The notes: generated by a model from the sequence alone, not told the origin. A DNA stretch of 64,000 nt from Sphingomonas edaphi (GCF_003583725.1 NZ_QXTF01000001.1:124001-188000), one strand, 5' to 3'; shown: positions 10,407 to 20,269, numbered from the stretch's first letter. Program-made: numbers and translations.

Positions 10407-10868
10407 TCAATCCTTCTTGCGAACTGCGCCGATGGCGGCCTGTCCGGAACTCTTGGCCGCCTCGCTAAGTCCTTGAACCAGCGACTGGACGGCGCTTGTG
10501 CCCGCGTCACGGGTTATATTCAGCTCGGAAAGCTTTTCCCGACCAGCTTCCTTGGCGGCGTCGGCGGCAGCCTTTGCGCCCCCAGTGATGCGTTCACCCA
10601 CGGGCCCCAGTAGCTTGTCCTCGGCCTTGGTGCGGGGAAGGAGGGCAGCGAGCAGAGCTCCAAGCGCCAAGCCACCACCCAGCGCGAGCAGCGGAGCCTC
10701 ACCAATCCCGTCCTTTGCTTTAACACGAGCTTCAGAAGCGCGCTCCCGGGCGCTGTCGTAGGCTTCGATCGCCCGTTCGCGCGCGCCTTCGTAAGCGTCT
10801 TCCGCCCGATCTCGGAAGCTGGGTGATGCGGCCTTGCTCGTATCGTTGCGGGTGGAATTGGCTGTCAT
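10407..10868 (-). CDS. Alanine-rich membrane-associated protein, last gene of a stress-type cluster
   Basis: A 153-aa protein with no family I can name. Residues 1-52 are a charged, Ala/Arg/Glu-rich amphipathic helix (DRAEDAYEGARERAIEAYD). Residues 58-78 form a glycine-rich hydrophobic segment (LLALGGGLALGALLAALLP). The C-terminal half is again Ala/Lys-rich and helical. This layout resembles DUF883/ElaB-like and other small stress-induced inner-membrane proteins. It overlaps the upstream DUF3618-like gene by 4 bp and is probably the last gene of that operon. Confidence 0.75.
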   Translation of the reverse strand: MTANSTRNDTSKAASPSFRDRAEDAYEGARERAIEAYDSARERASEARVKAKDGIGEAPLLALGGGLALGALLAALLPRTKAEDKLLGPVGERITGGAKAAADAAKEAGREKLSELNITRDAGTSAVQSLVQGLSEAAKSSGQAAIGAVRKKD

Positions 10869-11278
10869 GTTGCTTTCTCCGTCTTCCTGGCCGGCGCGGG
10901 CGATTTGCGAACGCGCCCCCGCACCGTCGGTTTTGGCACTGGTTTCTCTCGGGTTTCCAACGCAGCGGGTGGGGGCTTGGGTTCATCCGATGACGTCATG
11001 GCGTCGTATAATTTGACCGCCGCATCTTTGATCGGCTCCCGCGCAAGAAACATCGTCAGGGCCGCGACTACGCCGCCCACGGCGACCGGTCGCTTGCGAA
11101 CCGCGTCGACAGCATCTTCGGCAAGGTCAGCGCCCTTTTCCTTGGCCTTCTCCCAGGCTTCGTTGGCCAACGTTTTTGGCTGAAGGCGTAATTGCAGTTC
11201 GCGCGCGGTTTCGATCAGAGCGGCGCGGGTCCTGGCGACTTCGATGCGCGCCGCGGCAACCTTTGGCGTATCGGTCAT
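10865..11278 (-). CDS. DUF3618-like membrane protein
   Basis: A 137-aa protein. The N-terminal helix (KVAAARIEVARTRAALIETA) matches the DUF3618 pattern, in which a short charged helix precedes a single membrane segment, here around RPVAVGGVVAALTMFLA. The C-terminal tail is Pro/Lys/Arg-rich (EKPVPKPTVRGRVRKS) and probably cytoplasmic. It overlaps the genes on both sides by 4 bp, so the cluster is translated as a unit. Function unknown. In alphaproteobacteria the family often sits beside holin-X-type genes, as here. Confidence 0.75.
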   Translation of the reverse strand: MTDTPKVAAARIEVARTRAALIETARELQLRLQPKTLANEAWEKAKEKGADLAEDAVDAVRKRPVAVGGVVAALTMFLAREPIKDAAVKLYDAMTSSDEPKPPPAALETREKPVPKPTVRGRVRKSPAPARKTEKAT

Positions 11279-11610
11279 TGGCCGCTCTCCAGCGCTTTCT
11301 TCGCCATCAGGCCAAGGCCGGCTGCAATGCCGAGTGCGACGATGGTGGCAATCAGTCCACCCGCCAGGGGCCCGATGAGGGTCGCCAGGGCGAGAGCGAG
11401 GGTGATGCAGAGAACGACTACCGCCGCCTGAAGAAACAGGAAGGCGGCGATTCCCAGCAACGCGGGCTTCTTCGCCGCCTGCGCCTTTGCCTCCGCGGTG
11501 ACCTTGGCCAAGCCAAGCTCCGCCTTGGCATAAGCCTTGCTCTCGTCGATCAGACGACCGAACAGCTCGCCGACCGGCTTCTCATCTTCGTCCACGCCCC
11601 CGTCCGCCAT
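11275..11610 (-). CDS. Phage-holin-family (Actinobacterial holin-X type) membrane protein
   Basis: A 111-aa protein. A cytoplasmic helix (ELFGRLIDESKAYAKAELGL) is followed by two transmembrane segments, about 52-75 (GIAAFLFLQAAVVVLC) and 80-102. This is the holin-X/DUF1469 layout. Despite the name, chromosomal members are generally not lysis proteins. The gene is second in a four-gene stress-type set and has no phage neighbours, so a membrane-homeostasis role is more likely; that is inference. Confidence 0.8.
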   Translation of the reverse strand: MADGGVDEDEKPVGELFGRLIDESKAYAKAELGLAKVTAEAKAQAAKKPALLGIAAFLFLQAAVVVLCITLALALATLIGPLAGGLIATIVALGIAAGLGLMAKKALESGQ

Positions 11611-11612
11611 TA

Positions 11613-12104
11613 TCAGCTCTTGTCTGACTTGCCCTGGTCGAGGCCCGATTTTACGAGACGGACCAGAGCGAACCCGAGCACCGCCGCGCCGGCCAGGGCA
11701 ACGCCGGGGCTCTTGCGGACGAATTCGCGCGTGTCTTCGATAAGTTCGTCGGCATCCTTCGATGCGATCTTGTTTGCCGTTTCCTCGATCGCGCTTGCGG
11801 CCTTGCGAGCGTAATCGCCATATTCCTGACCAAGCCGCTCATCCAGGCCGGCGGCCGTGTCTCCGACCAGTTTGGACACATTAGCCAACGCCTCGCTCGA
11901 TCGTTCAAGACCCTGTCCGACGAAACCGCGCGCCTTGTCAGCGGCTTGCCCGGACAGCTTTTCACTGCCGGTCTTCAACTTTTCGATCGCCTTGTCGCGG
12001 GCGGTGGGCTCTTTCACGATGAGGGCCTCCTCGTTCTCGGTGACCGATGCACCGGCGACGATGCTGTCAGTACCTTCGGGCAATTTGTTATCCTGGTCGG
12101 CCAT
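11613..12104 (-). CDS. DUF883/ElaB-like membrane-anchored protein, first gene of stress-type operon
   Basis: A 163-aa protein. I place the start at the ATG at 12104 because AAGGAGA precedes it at the right distance; an in-frame ATG 24 bp upstream lacks a ribosome site. The N-terminal ~30 residues are acidic. A long amphipathic helical region follows (KAIEKLKTGSEKLSGQAADK), then a C-terminal segment EFVRKSPGVALAGAAVLGFA that matches the DUF883-type glycine-rich membrane anchor. A candidate EcfG-type promoter lies 27-52 bp upstream of the start. Confidence 0.78.
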   Translation of the reverse strand: MADQDNKLPEGTDSIVAGASVTENEEALIVKEPTARDKAIEKLKTGSEKLSGQAADKARGFVGQGLERSSEALANVSKLVGDTAAGLDERLGQEYGDYARKAASAIEETANKIASKDADELIEDTREFVRKSPGVALAGAAVLGFALVRLVKSGLDQGKSDKS

Positions 12105-12130
12105 ATCTGTGTCTCCTTCTTGGTCCAATC

Positions 12131-12156
12131 AACCCGGCAGACCGGGCCATCGTTCC
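12131..12156 (-). promoter_or_regulatory. Candidate EcfG (general stress) promoter for the 12104-10407 operon
   Basis: On the minus strand GGAAC (12156-12152), a 17-nt spacer and GGTT (12134-12131) match the alphaproteobacterial EcfG consensus GGAAC-N16/17-CGTT at 8 of 9 positions. The site is correctly placed upstream of the first gene of the envelope-stress cluster. Confidence 0.5.
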
Positions 12157-12186
12157 GGTGACGACTAGCAAAGTTGCACGCTTTGA

Positions 12187-13536
<1,350 letters not shown>

Positions 13537-13612
13537 GTTCCGGAAAAGTTTATTTGAATCAGTTGCCTGAAAGCACTTGCCTTCATGGCGTCTTTCTGAT
13601 TCTTTGGACCCT

Positions 13613-13927
13613 ATGAGGGGGAAGCCCAAGAGTATCGGATTGATCCGCCGCGCGCTGTGGCCCGCGGTGGCATTGCTTGTTGTCGGCACCTTCGCCGGCC
13701 ATGCGATTGCCGGTCCGAACGGGCTGTTCGCCTGGCGGGGATATTCGCAACAGCTCGAAGTGCGCAAGGCGGAGTTGGCCGCGCTGCAAGGGGAGCGCGA
13801 CCGGCTTCGGCATCGCTCGACTCTGCTCGATCCGCGCCGCGCGGACCCGGACCTGGCCGACGAAATGGTCCGCAAGGAACTCGGATTGGTCCGGGCTGAT
13901 GAGGTCGTAGTCCCGCTCGAAGACTAG
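13613..13927 (+). CDS. Septum formation initiator family protein (FtsB-like)
   Basis: A small bitopic protein (104 aa from the ATG at 13613). It has a short cytoplasmic tail, one transmembrane segment (about residues 13-32, LWPAVALLVVGTFAGHAIAG) and a coiled coil (about 44-75). The C-terminal part carries the DEMVRKELGLV motif typical of the DivIC/FtsB family. The predicted role is in the FtsQLB divisome scaffold. A TTG 36 bp upstream would extend the frame, but it gives a polar tail with no support. The eno-ftsB-pdhA order supports the assignment. Confidence 0.85.
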   Translation: MRGKPKSIGLIRRALWPAVALLVVGTFAGHAIAGPNGLFAWRGYSQQLEVRKAELAALQGERDRLRHRSTLLDPRRADPDLADEMVRKELGLVRADEVVVPLED

Positions 13928-14014
13928 AATCACGTCGGTCCGACGCTACGGCATTGCCCTTTGCGGCCTGCCGCTCCTATAGCGCGCCCAAGCAACGATA
14001 AAGTGGAGAGCTAC

Positions 14015-15070
14015 GTGGCGAAAACCGCCCGCAAATCCGCTGCGACGACTGCAGCGCCCGCGACACCCAACAGGGAGCGGCCCAAGGAACCGGCGCGCTA
14101 CAACGCGTCGAAGGAAGAACTGCTCGACTTCTACAAGCAGATGCTTCTGATCCGCCGCTTCGAGGAGCGAGCAGGGCAGCTCTATGGACTTGGGCTGATC
14201 GGTGGTTTCTGTCACCTGTACATCGGTCAGGAAGCGGTCGCCGTTGGCCTGCAGTCGGCGATGAAGGTGGGGCGCGACAGCGTCATTACCGGTTATCGCG
14301 ATCACGGTCACATGCTCGCTTATGGCATCGACCCGAAAGTCATCATGGCCGAACTGACGGGCCGTGAAGCCGGTATCTCCCGCGGCAAAGGCGGTTCGAT
14401 GCATATGTTCAGCGTCGAACATGGCTTCTACGGCGGCCACGGCATTGTCGGTGCGCAGGTGGCGCTCGGCACCGGCTTGGCCTTCAAGCACCAGTATTCG
14501 AACGATGGCGGCACCTGCCTCGCCTATTTCGGCGACGGCGCTGCCAACCAGGGCCAAGTTTACGAAAGCTTCAACATGGCGAAGCTCTGGAACCTCCCGG
14601 TCATCTACGCCATCGAGAATAACCAGTACGCCATGGGGACCAGCGTCGAGCGGTCAGCGTCGGAACCTGATTTCTACAAACGCGGGGAGAGCTTCCAGAT
14701 TCCCGGTCTGCAAGTAGACGGCATGGACGTGCTGGCGGTTCGCGGGGCGGCCGAGGTCGCGATGGAATGGACGCAATCCGGCAAGGGCCCGATAATCCTC
14801 GAACTCAAGACCTATCGCTATCGCGGCCATTCGATGAGCGATCCGGCAAAGTATCGGACGCGCGAGGAGGTGCAGAGCTATCGCGAGGGCAACGACCCCA
14901 TCGATCATGCCGCCACGGAACTGACCAAGCTCGGCGTCGGCGAAGACGAACTCAAGGCAATCGACAAGGAAATCAAGGACATCGTGGTGGAAGCCGCGAA
15001 GTTCGCTGAAGAAGCGCCTGAGCCGGATGCTTCCGAACTCTATACCGACGTACTGGTGGAGACCTACTAA
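14015..15070 (+). CDS. pdhA: Pyruvate dehydrogenase E1 component, alpha subunit
   Basis: Thiamine-diphosphate enzyme subunit decarboxylating pyruvate. I place the start at GTG 14015 (351 aa), preceded by GGAGAG four bases upstream; an ATG at 13961 would add 18 unlikely residues. The N-terminus is Ala/Thr-rich. The core contains [17 protein letters not shown], the [11 protein letters not shown] loop and the ThDP motif [12 protein letters not shown]...ENN. The phosphorylation-loop-like [11 protein letters not shown] is also present. The stop overlaps the pdhB start (TAATG). Confidence 0.96.
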   Translation: MAKTARKSAATTAAPATPNRERPKEPARYNASKEELLDFYKQMLLIRRFEERAGQLYGLGLIGGFCHLYIGQEAVAVGLQSAMKVGRDSVITGYRDHGHMLAYGIDPKVIMAELTGREAGISRGKGGSMHMFSVEHGFYGGHGIVGAQVALGTGLAFKHQYSNDGGTCLAYFGDGAANQGQVYESFNMAKLWNLPVIYAIENNQYAMGTSVERSASEPDFYKRGESFQIPGLQVDGMDVLAVRGAAEVAMEWTQSGKGPIILELKTYRYRGHSMSDPAKYRTREEVQSYREGNDPIDHAATELTKLGVGEDELKAIDKEIKDIVVEAAKFAEEAPEPDASELYTDVLVETY

Positions 15071-16458
15071 TGGGCGTCGAACTGAAGATGCCGGCGCTGT
15101 CGCCGACGATGGAAGAGGGCACGCTCGCCAAGTGGTTGGTCAAGGAAGGCGATACCGTGTCGTCCGGCGACATCCTGGCCGAGATCGAGACCGACAAGGC
15201 GACGATGGAATTCGAAGCCGTTGATGAAGGAACGATCTCGAAAATCCTCGTTCCTGAAGGCACCGACGGCGTGAAGGTCGGCACGGTCATCGCGATGATG
15301 GGGGGAGAGGGGGAGGCCGCCGCGCCAGCACCTGCCGCTACTACTCCTGCCCCTGCAGAACAGGCCACAGAACCGACTGCGGCGCCCGTAAAGGCAGACA
15401 GCGGAACGAGCCAGCTGGTCGCACCAAAGCGCGACACCAGCACGATGGCCGACCCGGCGATCCCCGAAGGCACGGCGATGACGCCAACAACCGTCCGCGA
15501 AGCACTGCGCGACGCGATGGCGGAGGAAATGCGTCGCGATGAGCGCGTCTTCGTGATGGGCGAGGAAGTCGCCCAGTACCAGGGCGCGTACAAGGTCACG
15601 CAAGGACTGCTCGACGAATTCGGCCCCAAGCGTGTCATCGACACGCCGATCACCGAATATGGTTTTGCGGGCTTGGGGTCGGGCGCGGCGATGGGCGGCC
15701 TGAAGCCGGTCATCGAGTTCATGACCTTCAACTTCGCCATGCAGGCGATCGACCACATCATCAATTCGGCTGCCAAAACCAATTACATGTCTGGCGGCCA
15801 GATGCGCTGCCCAATCGTGTTCCGCGGCCCCAACGGCGCGGCGAGCCGCGTTGGCGCGCAGCACAGCCAAAATTACGGACCGTGGTATGCTAGTGTGCCG
15901 GGCCTCGTCGTCATCGCGCCCTATGACAGCGCCGATGCCAAGGGGCTTCTCAAGGCCGCAATCCGCAGCGAAGATCCGGTCGTCTTCCTAGAGAATGAGC
16001 TTCTCTACGGCCAGAATTTCGACGTACCACAAGTCGACGACTATGTTCTTCCGATCGGCAAAGCGCGGATCATGCGGGAGGGCAATGACGTCACTCTGGT
16101 CAGCTATTCCATCGGCGTCGGAGTGGCACTCGAAGCGGCGGACAAGCTAGCCGCCGAGGGCATCGAGGCGGAAGTGATCGACCTTCGCACGCTTCGCCCG
16201 CTCGACAAGCAGGCCGTGCTGACGTCACTCGCCAAGACCAATCGGGTTGTCGTGGTCGAGGAAGGCTGGCCCACCTGCTCAATCGCCAGCGAGATCATGG
16301 CGATTTGCATGGAAGAAGGTTTCGACGACCTCGATGCACCGGTCCTGCGTGTTACCGACCAAGATGTGCCGCTTCCCTATGCGGCAAACCTCGAAAAGCT
16401 GGCGCTGATCAAGGCGGACGATGTGGTGAAAGCGGTAAAGGCCGTCACCTATCGCTAA
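15070..16458 (+). CDS. pdhB: Pyruvate dehydrogenase E1 beta subunit with fused N-terminal lipoyl domain
   Basis: A 462-aa product. Residues 1-78 are a biotinyl/lipoyl domain with the modified lysine at Lys43 in ETDKATMEF. Residues 79-130 are a flexible Ala/Pro-rich linker. From about 137 it is a transketolase-type E1 beta subunit ([19 protein letters not shown]...). The lipoyl fusion on E1 beta is characteristic of many alphaproteobacteria. LipA, encoded at 56347 in this window, would make the cofactor. E2 (pdhC) and E3 genes are not seen here; the next gene is an unrelated squalene-synthase-fold protein. Confidence 0.97.
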   Translation: MGVELKMPALSPTMEEGTLAKWLVKEGDTVSSGDILAEIETDKATMEFEAVDEGTISKILVPEGTDGVKVGTVIAMMGGEGEAAAPAPAATTPAPAEQATEPTAAPVKADSGTSQLVAPKRDTSTMADPAIPEGTAMTPTTVREALRDAMAEEMRRDERVFVMGEEVAQYQGAYKVTQGLLDEFGPKRVIDTPITEYGFAGLGSGAAMGGLKPVIEFMTFNFAMQAIDHIINSAAKTNYMSGGQMRCPIVFRGPNGAASRVGAQHSQNYGPWYASVPGLVVIAPYDSADAKGLLKAAIRSEDPVVFLENELLYGQNFDVPQVDDYVLPIGKARIMREGNDVTLVSYSIGVGVALEAADKLAAEGIEAEVIDLRTLRPLDKQAVLTSLAKTNRVVVVEEGWPTCSIASEIMAICMEEGFDDLDAPVLRVTDQDVPLPYAANLEKLALIKADDVVKAVKAVTYR

Positions 16459-16462
16459 GGCG

Positions 16463-17074
16463 TTGCGGGACCGCGACCTCGTCCGGCTTTATTGGCCGGT
16501 CGAGCTGCGGCCGGCTTTCGATGCACTGTTCGCGATCGATGATGCCATGGCCGATATCGTGGCGTCGTCCACGCAGGCCGCGCTCGGCGCGATCCGCCTC
16601 GCCTGGTGGCGGGACGCGCTGGTCCGGCTCGATTCTGGCTCGCCGCCGCCTGAGCCGCGCTTGCAGGCGGCCGTCGCGGAGTTGCTGGTGCAAGGAGTTA
16701 CCGGGCAAGACCTGGCAGCGCTGGAGGAGGGCTGGGCACACTTACTCGACGAGGACGCCGACACGGAAGCAGCCCTCGTTAGGGGTGAGCGACTGTTCGC
16801 TATGGGTGCCAAGCTGCTGAGAACCCCGAATGCAAACGTTGCCGAAGCAGGCAGGCTTTTCGCACGGGCCGACTATGCCCGCAGAGGTTTGGCGCCATTG
16901 GGCGCGTGCCAGCCAATCACAGCGACTTTCGAACGAAGACTGCGCCCGCTGACCTGTCTTGCTGCCCTCGCTGCGCGCGATATGCGTCAAGGCGGATCAC
17001 CATTCGAACCGGAAGCAACACCTGGCCGCGCAGCCCGCCTGCTTTCACACAAGCTATTTGGAGGATTGTCTTAG
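16463..17074 (+). CDS. Squalene/phytoene synthase-fold protein (NDUFAF6-like)
   Basis: A 203-aa protein from a TTG start four bases after pdhB. The segments FAIDDAMADIV and QAALGAIRLAWWRDAL match the short squalene/phytoene synthase-like family related to the complex I assembly factor NDUFAF6. True synthases carry two DxxxD-type metal motifs that bind the diphosphates. I see no complete pair here, so catalysis is doubtful. It is probably co-transcribed with pdhAB. A role in complex I assembly or membrane metabolism is family-based inference. Confidence 0.72.
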   Translation: MRDRDLVRLYWPVELRPAFDALFAIDDAMADIVASSTQAALGAIRLAWWRDALVRLDSGSPPPEPRLQAAVAELLVQGVTGQDLAALEEGWAHLLDEDADTEAALVRGERLFAMGAKLLRTPNANVAEAGRLFARADYARRGLAPLGACQPITATFERRLRPLTCLAALAARDMRQGGSPFEPEATPGRAARLLSHKLFGGLS

Positions 17075-17169
17075 CGAAAATGTAGTCAGCGCGGTCCGCC
17101 TTGGGCATCGGGACGGCGGAATATGCAGCGACGACCAAAACGAAATACGAGGCCAGCCTGCAGCTGTGG

Positions 17170-18501
17170 CTAGGCGGGAACAGCCTCGGCTTCCGGCAGC
17201 CAACCCTTCAGCGCATCTCGAGCCCGGTCAGTGTAAATTCGCTTGCGATCGGCCTTCTTGGTTTTCGGGCCAGTAATCGGCGGCATCAGCCCGAAGTTGA
17301 TGTTCATCGGCTGATAGGTCTCGGCGTTCGCTCCACCAGTGATGTGACCGAGCAGCGCACCGAGCGCGGTTTCCGGCGGCGGTGCGGGAAGTTCGCGTTC
17401 CTTTGTCTCCGCGGCGGCGAATCTTGCCGCCAGCAGTCCGATTGCCGCGCTTTCCACATATCCCTCGCAGCCGGTAATCTGGCCGGCAAAACGGACGTGG
17501 GGTAGGGCCTTCAGCCGCAACTGCCCGTCGAGAAGTTCCGGCGACCGGATAAAGCTGTTGCGGTGGATGCCGCCAAGCCGCGCAAACTCTGCATTCTCAA
17601 GGCCCGGGATGGTGCGGAAAATCCGCACCTGTTCGCCATGCTTCAGCTTGGTCTGGAAGCCGACCATGTTCCACAAGGTGCCCAGCGCATTGTCCTGGCG
17701 AAGCTGGACACAGGCATGGGGCCATCGGCCGGTGCGCGGATCATCTAGGCCGACGCCCTTCATTGGACCATAGCGTAACGTTTCGACGCCGCGGGACGCC
17801 ATCACTTCGATTGGCATGCAGCCTTCGAAATACGGCGTGTCCTTCTCCCATTCCTTGAACTCGGTCTTCTCGCCCTCGTTCAAAGCCGCGACGAACGCCT
17901 CGTATTGCTCCTTGTTCATCGGACAGTTGATGTAGTCCTTGCCGCCCTTGTCCCAGCGCGCGGCCATCCAGCACACGTCCATGTCGATGCTGTCCCGGTG
18001 AATGATCGGGGCAATCGCATCGAAAAAGGCGAGGGCGTCGCTCCCGGTCACTCGCGCAATCGCCTGTGCCAGGCCGGGCGCCGTCAAGGGTCCCGTGGCG
18101 ATGATCGTTTGTCCCGCAGCAGGTAGCTCGTCGATCCGCTCCCGAACGACGTCGATATTGGGGTGGCCTGTGATGCGACCGGTAACCGCTCCGGCAAATC
18201 CCTCGCGGTCTACCGCAAGGGCTGACCCGGCGGGAACTCGATGCTCGTCGGCGCAGGCCATGATGAGCGATCCCAGCGTCCTCATTTCCTGGTGCAACAA
18301 GCCGACCGCATTATTCTCGGCGTCATCGGACCGGAAGCTGTTTGAACATACTAATTCTGCAAGAAAATCAGTGTCATGCGCGGGTGTCATGTCGAGGCCG
18401 CGCATCTCGGATAAACGCACGGAAACTCCCATATTTGCGAGTTGCCACGCTGCTTCAGACCCGGCCAGTCCGCCGCCGATGATGTGAACTTGATATGTCA
18501 T
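17170..18501 (-). CDS. trmFO: Methylenetetrahydrofolate-tRNA-(uracil-54-C5)-methyltransferase TrmFO, chimeric 5' end
   Basis: Folate- and FAD-dependent enzyme forming m5U54 in the tRNA T-loop. The 443-aa product has the N-terminal FAD motif [14 protein letters not shown], the conserved [24 protein letters not shown] block, and C-terminal [18 protein letters not shown]. The first ~55 codons (18501-18346) use AT-richer codons than the rest. A second, GC-rich copy of the same 5' end exists at 20370-20546. The simplest reading is that the 5' end and upstream region were supplied by an element inserted at 18335-20387, restoring a full-length gene. The start at 18501 follows the family; an ATG at 18513 would add four residues. 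Confidence 0.95.
   Translation of the reverse strand: MTYQVHIIGGGLAGSEAAWQLANMGVSVRLSEMRGLDMTPAHDTDFLAELVCSNSFRSDDAENNAVGLLHQEMRTLGSLIMACADEHRVPAGSALAVDREGFAGAVTGRITGHPNIDVVRERIDELPAAGQTIIATGPLTAPGLAQAIARVTGSDALAFFDAIAPIIHRDSIDMDVCWMAARWDKGGKDYINCPMNKEQYEAFVAALNEGEKTEFKEWEKDTPYFEGCMPIEVMASRGVETLRYGPMKGVGLDDPRTGRWPHACVQLRQDNALGTLWNMVGFQTKLKHGEQVRIFRTIPGLENAEFARLGGIHRNSFIRSPELLDGQLRLKALPHVRFAGQITGCEGYVESAAIGLLAARFAAAETKERELPAPPPETALGALLGHITGGANAETYQPMNINFGLMPPITGPKTKKADRKRIYTDRARDALKGWLPEAEAVPA
18335..18345. repeat. Predicted left attachment core (attL)
   Basis: AAGCTGTTTGA, identical to 20377-20387. The flank below 18335 is the GC-rich trmFO body and the flank above is the element-borne 5' end. 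Read on the trmFO strand the core is TCAAACAGCTT, encoding Ser-Asn-Ser. Confidence 0.7.
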
Positions 18502-18527
18502 TTGAGGGGGCATTTAGGCGCTTTTTG

Positions 18528-18566
18528 GGACTCTGGGGACCCTAAATCCCCACAAAATCCCCACAC
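18528..18566 (+). repeat. Left copy of arm-type-like double-box repeat
   Basis: Within this stretch, 18544-18566 contains AAATCCCCACA followed by AAA and TCCCCACAC. The copy at 20284-20306 is identical at 20 of 23 positions, with TTT replacing the central AAA. Both copies are preceded by GGGACT plus a G-run that can pair with the first C-run. Repeated CCCCACA boxes near both ends fit arm sites bound by a tyrosine integrase, which is inference. The copy lies in the divergent gap between the new trmFO start and the first cargo gene. Confidence 0.65.
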
Positions 18567-18636
18567 TGAACGTGCCGCTCTAGCCAATGTCGCCGCGCGC
18601 TCGACTCTTTCGGAAGCGAAATATAACGTCTCACCC

Positions 18637-19173
18637 GTGTCGGACATACAAGTTTCCAGCGTAGATACTTTCATCGAGGGATATAAAACCTGCGATGGTT
18701 TCATGCCGCCGTGGGTGAAAGCGAGTGGCAGAGGCCGCGATTGGCAGAGTCGTTGGCCTATTATTGACGCAATGCACATCGCTTGTGGCATGTTATGCTT
18801 CGAGTGCGATGGCAGCTTCACGCAGTTAAGTATCAGCGTGATTTACAATCAGAGGCCCATCTTCAGGCTCGATGTCGTCCCGGACAATGAGCGAAAGGAA
18901 AACCCGTTCGCGGTCCGGCGCTATGCGCCAAGCTTGCCGCGGGAAGTCTGTGGCCCGCATACTCACCCTTGGGTGGAACATAGGGAATGGGTTCGGGCGC
19001 AGGGGTTGGGCGAGTTACCATTCCGGAAACCGTTGGTCGGATCGGTAACCAGTTTTGAACACGCTTTGGACATAGTGGCAGATGCTGTAAATTTGACACT
19101 GGCTGCGGGCCAGCGAAGTGTGGCACTGCCCGCTCAGGCTGGCTTATTTGCAAGGGAAGGGGGAGTCAGATGA
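18637..19173 (+). CDS. Element cargo gene A, unknown function
   Basis: A 178-aa protein from GTG 18637 (MSDIQVSSVDTFIEGYKTC...). The frame is open further upstream, but that part crosses the arm-like repeat and the divergent trmFO start, so it is unlikely to be coding. A TATAAC at 18622-18627 could make the message nearly leaderless. Notable segments are FDGSFTQLS-like strands, HTHPWVEHREWV and LPFRKPL. I cannot assign a family with certainty. It overlaps gene B by 4 bp (ATGA), so the two are translationally coupled and probably act together, for example as a defence or toxin-antitoxin pair. Codon use is AT-richer than the chromosome. Confidence 0.7.
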   Translation: MSDIQVSSVDTFIEGYKTCDGFMPPWVKASGRGRDWQSRWPIIDAMHIACGMLCFECDGSFTQLSISVIYNQRPIFRLDVVPDNERKENPFAVRRYAPSLPREVCGPHTHPWVEHREWVRAQGLGELPFRKPLVGSVTSFEHALDIVADAVNLTLAAGQRSVALPAQAGLFAREGGVR

Positions 19174-19904
19174 ACTGTGACGAACTCCGCAATCTCTTCG
19201 CAAAGAATGACCTTTGCCAGACGACAGAATACGGAGTGCGCTTCGAGACGCACTGCTATTATCCGTCATTCGATCGCGTTGCTGTGCATATCTCAAAATA
19301 CGGTGATGGATTTCGCGTAACCGACGCGGGCGACGCGGCTAGATCGGCGTTCATCCATGGCCGCGACGAGGCGGCATTCGAAACTAGCCTAAAGAAGGCC
19401 TGCAACAGATTTGGCCTGATGGCCAATGAGAGTAGTCTCGTTGCGGACGTTCCTGACAAAGAATGGCTCTTTTCAGCCATATTGGCTGTGGCAAATGGGG
19501 CTGCGCAAGCTTCAGCTGAGACTTCGGCGCGCGTCTTGCATCGAAAAGTATCTGAACTCCGGAAGCGTATTCATGACACTCTCGCGGAAATTGTTCCGGA
19601 GCATACGATCGCAAGCGAGTATGAATATCGCGGTGAAAGCGGGCGTCTCTGGCCGATTGATTTCGCGGTCGTCGAGGTTAAGTCGCCTCTGCTCCTGAAG
19701 GCAGTCACTCCTGACGCAAATTCTATCAACTCAAATTACACCGCCTTTGGCGACATCGCTGCTGCCGAGCGGGATCGGATCAAGCGCTTCTCGGTACATG
19801 ACTCACCCCTCCGGAACGAAGACGTGGCCCTGATGCTTCAGGTGGCGCAACTAGTGCCTTTGGCATCACTTAGTGGAGGAGCGCGGAAAGCCTTGGGCCG
19901 TTAA
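19170..19904 (+). CDS. Element cargo gene B, DUF1828-like N-terminus
   Basis: A 244-aa protein. Residues ~20-85 (YPSFDRVAVHISKYGDGFRV, TDAGDAARSAF) follow the DUF1828 pattern of paired strands ending in a TD-x-G turn. The C-terminal part (SGRLWPIDFAVVEVKSPLLL, then a Tyr-x-x-Phe-Gly-Asp motif) looks like the partner domain often described as DUF1829. It includes a D...E-x-K arrangement that could be nuclease-like, but the spacing is short for a PD-(D/E)xK enzyme. Such proteins are frequent in prophages and islands. The ATG overlaps gene A's stop. Assignments are from pattern memory. Confidence 0.72.
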   Translation: MNCDELRNLFAKNDLCQTTEYGVRFETHCYYPSFDRVAVHISKYGDGFRVTDAGDAARSAFIHGRDEAAFETSLKKACNRFGLMANESSLVADVPDKEWLFSAILAVANGAAQASAETSARVLHRKVSELRKRIHDTLAEIVPEHTIASEYEYRGESGRLWPIDFAVVEVKSPLLLKAVTPDANSINSNYTAFGDIAAAERDRIKRFSVHDSPLRNEDVALMLQVAQLVPLASLSGGARKALGR

Positions 19905-19925
19905 GTTCATTTTGCGGTTGGCGCG

Positions 19926-20192
19926 CTATTTAATTACCCGCAGCCCCCCATCGCTGCGCGTTGGGGCGCCGACAAAATCGGCTTCCCACCAAACCATGAA
20001 TCTCTCGTAGGCACTGGCATAGTCGCCGCAATAGAAATGCTCTCGCAGCGGTTCCAAGTTATCTACGGTTCCCTCGACGAGCCAGTAGCGCCCGAAGGAA
20101 TCGGGCCATATGCCCACCCACCGATCGTCATTGAGAACCATCACGGCCAAACACTTGCGCTCTAATGCCGCTACAAAATCCCTGTTCTGCAT
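19926..20192 (-). CDS. Element cargo gene C, small hypothetical protein
   Basis: An 88-aa protein (ATG 20192; an adjacent GTG at 20195 is equally possible) convergent with gene B. It is rich in Trp and acidic residues (DDRWVGIWPDSFGRYWLVEG, FMVWWEADF), has no signal peptide or membrane segment, and matches nothing I recognise. It lies in the AT-rich part of the element before the right-hand repeat. A single-copy short ORF, so moderate confidence that it is expressed. Confidence 0.5.
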   Translation of the reverse strand: MQNRDFVAALERKCLAVMVLNDDRWVGIWPDSFGRYWLVEGTVDNLEPLREHFYCGDYASAYERFMVWWEADFVGAPTRSDGGLRVIK

Positions 20193-20269
20193 CACTCAAC
20201 TTCTCAGATACGCGGTAACATAGCAGACCATCTCGATCGCATAAAAAGTAGCAAAAACAATAGCTTGAC

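Noticed and set aside
11275-11610. Holin gene as evidence of a prophage
   Set aside because: No lysis, capsid or integrase genes nearby. The family is common in chromosomal stress operons.
18442-18636. Upstream extension of cargo gene A
   Set aside because: The extension runs through the trmFO start, the repeat boxes and a non-coding-looking stretch. GTG 18637 is a better start.
19616-19694. Cargo gene B as a confirmed PD-(D/E)xK nuclease
   Set aside because: An Asp followed by Glu-x-Lys is present, but the spacing is much shorter than usual and no fold evidence is available from sequence alone.
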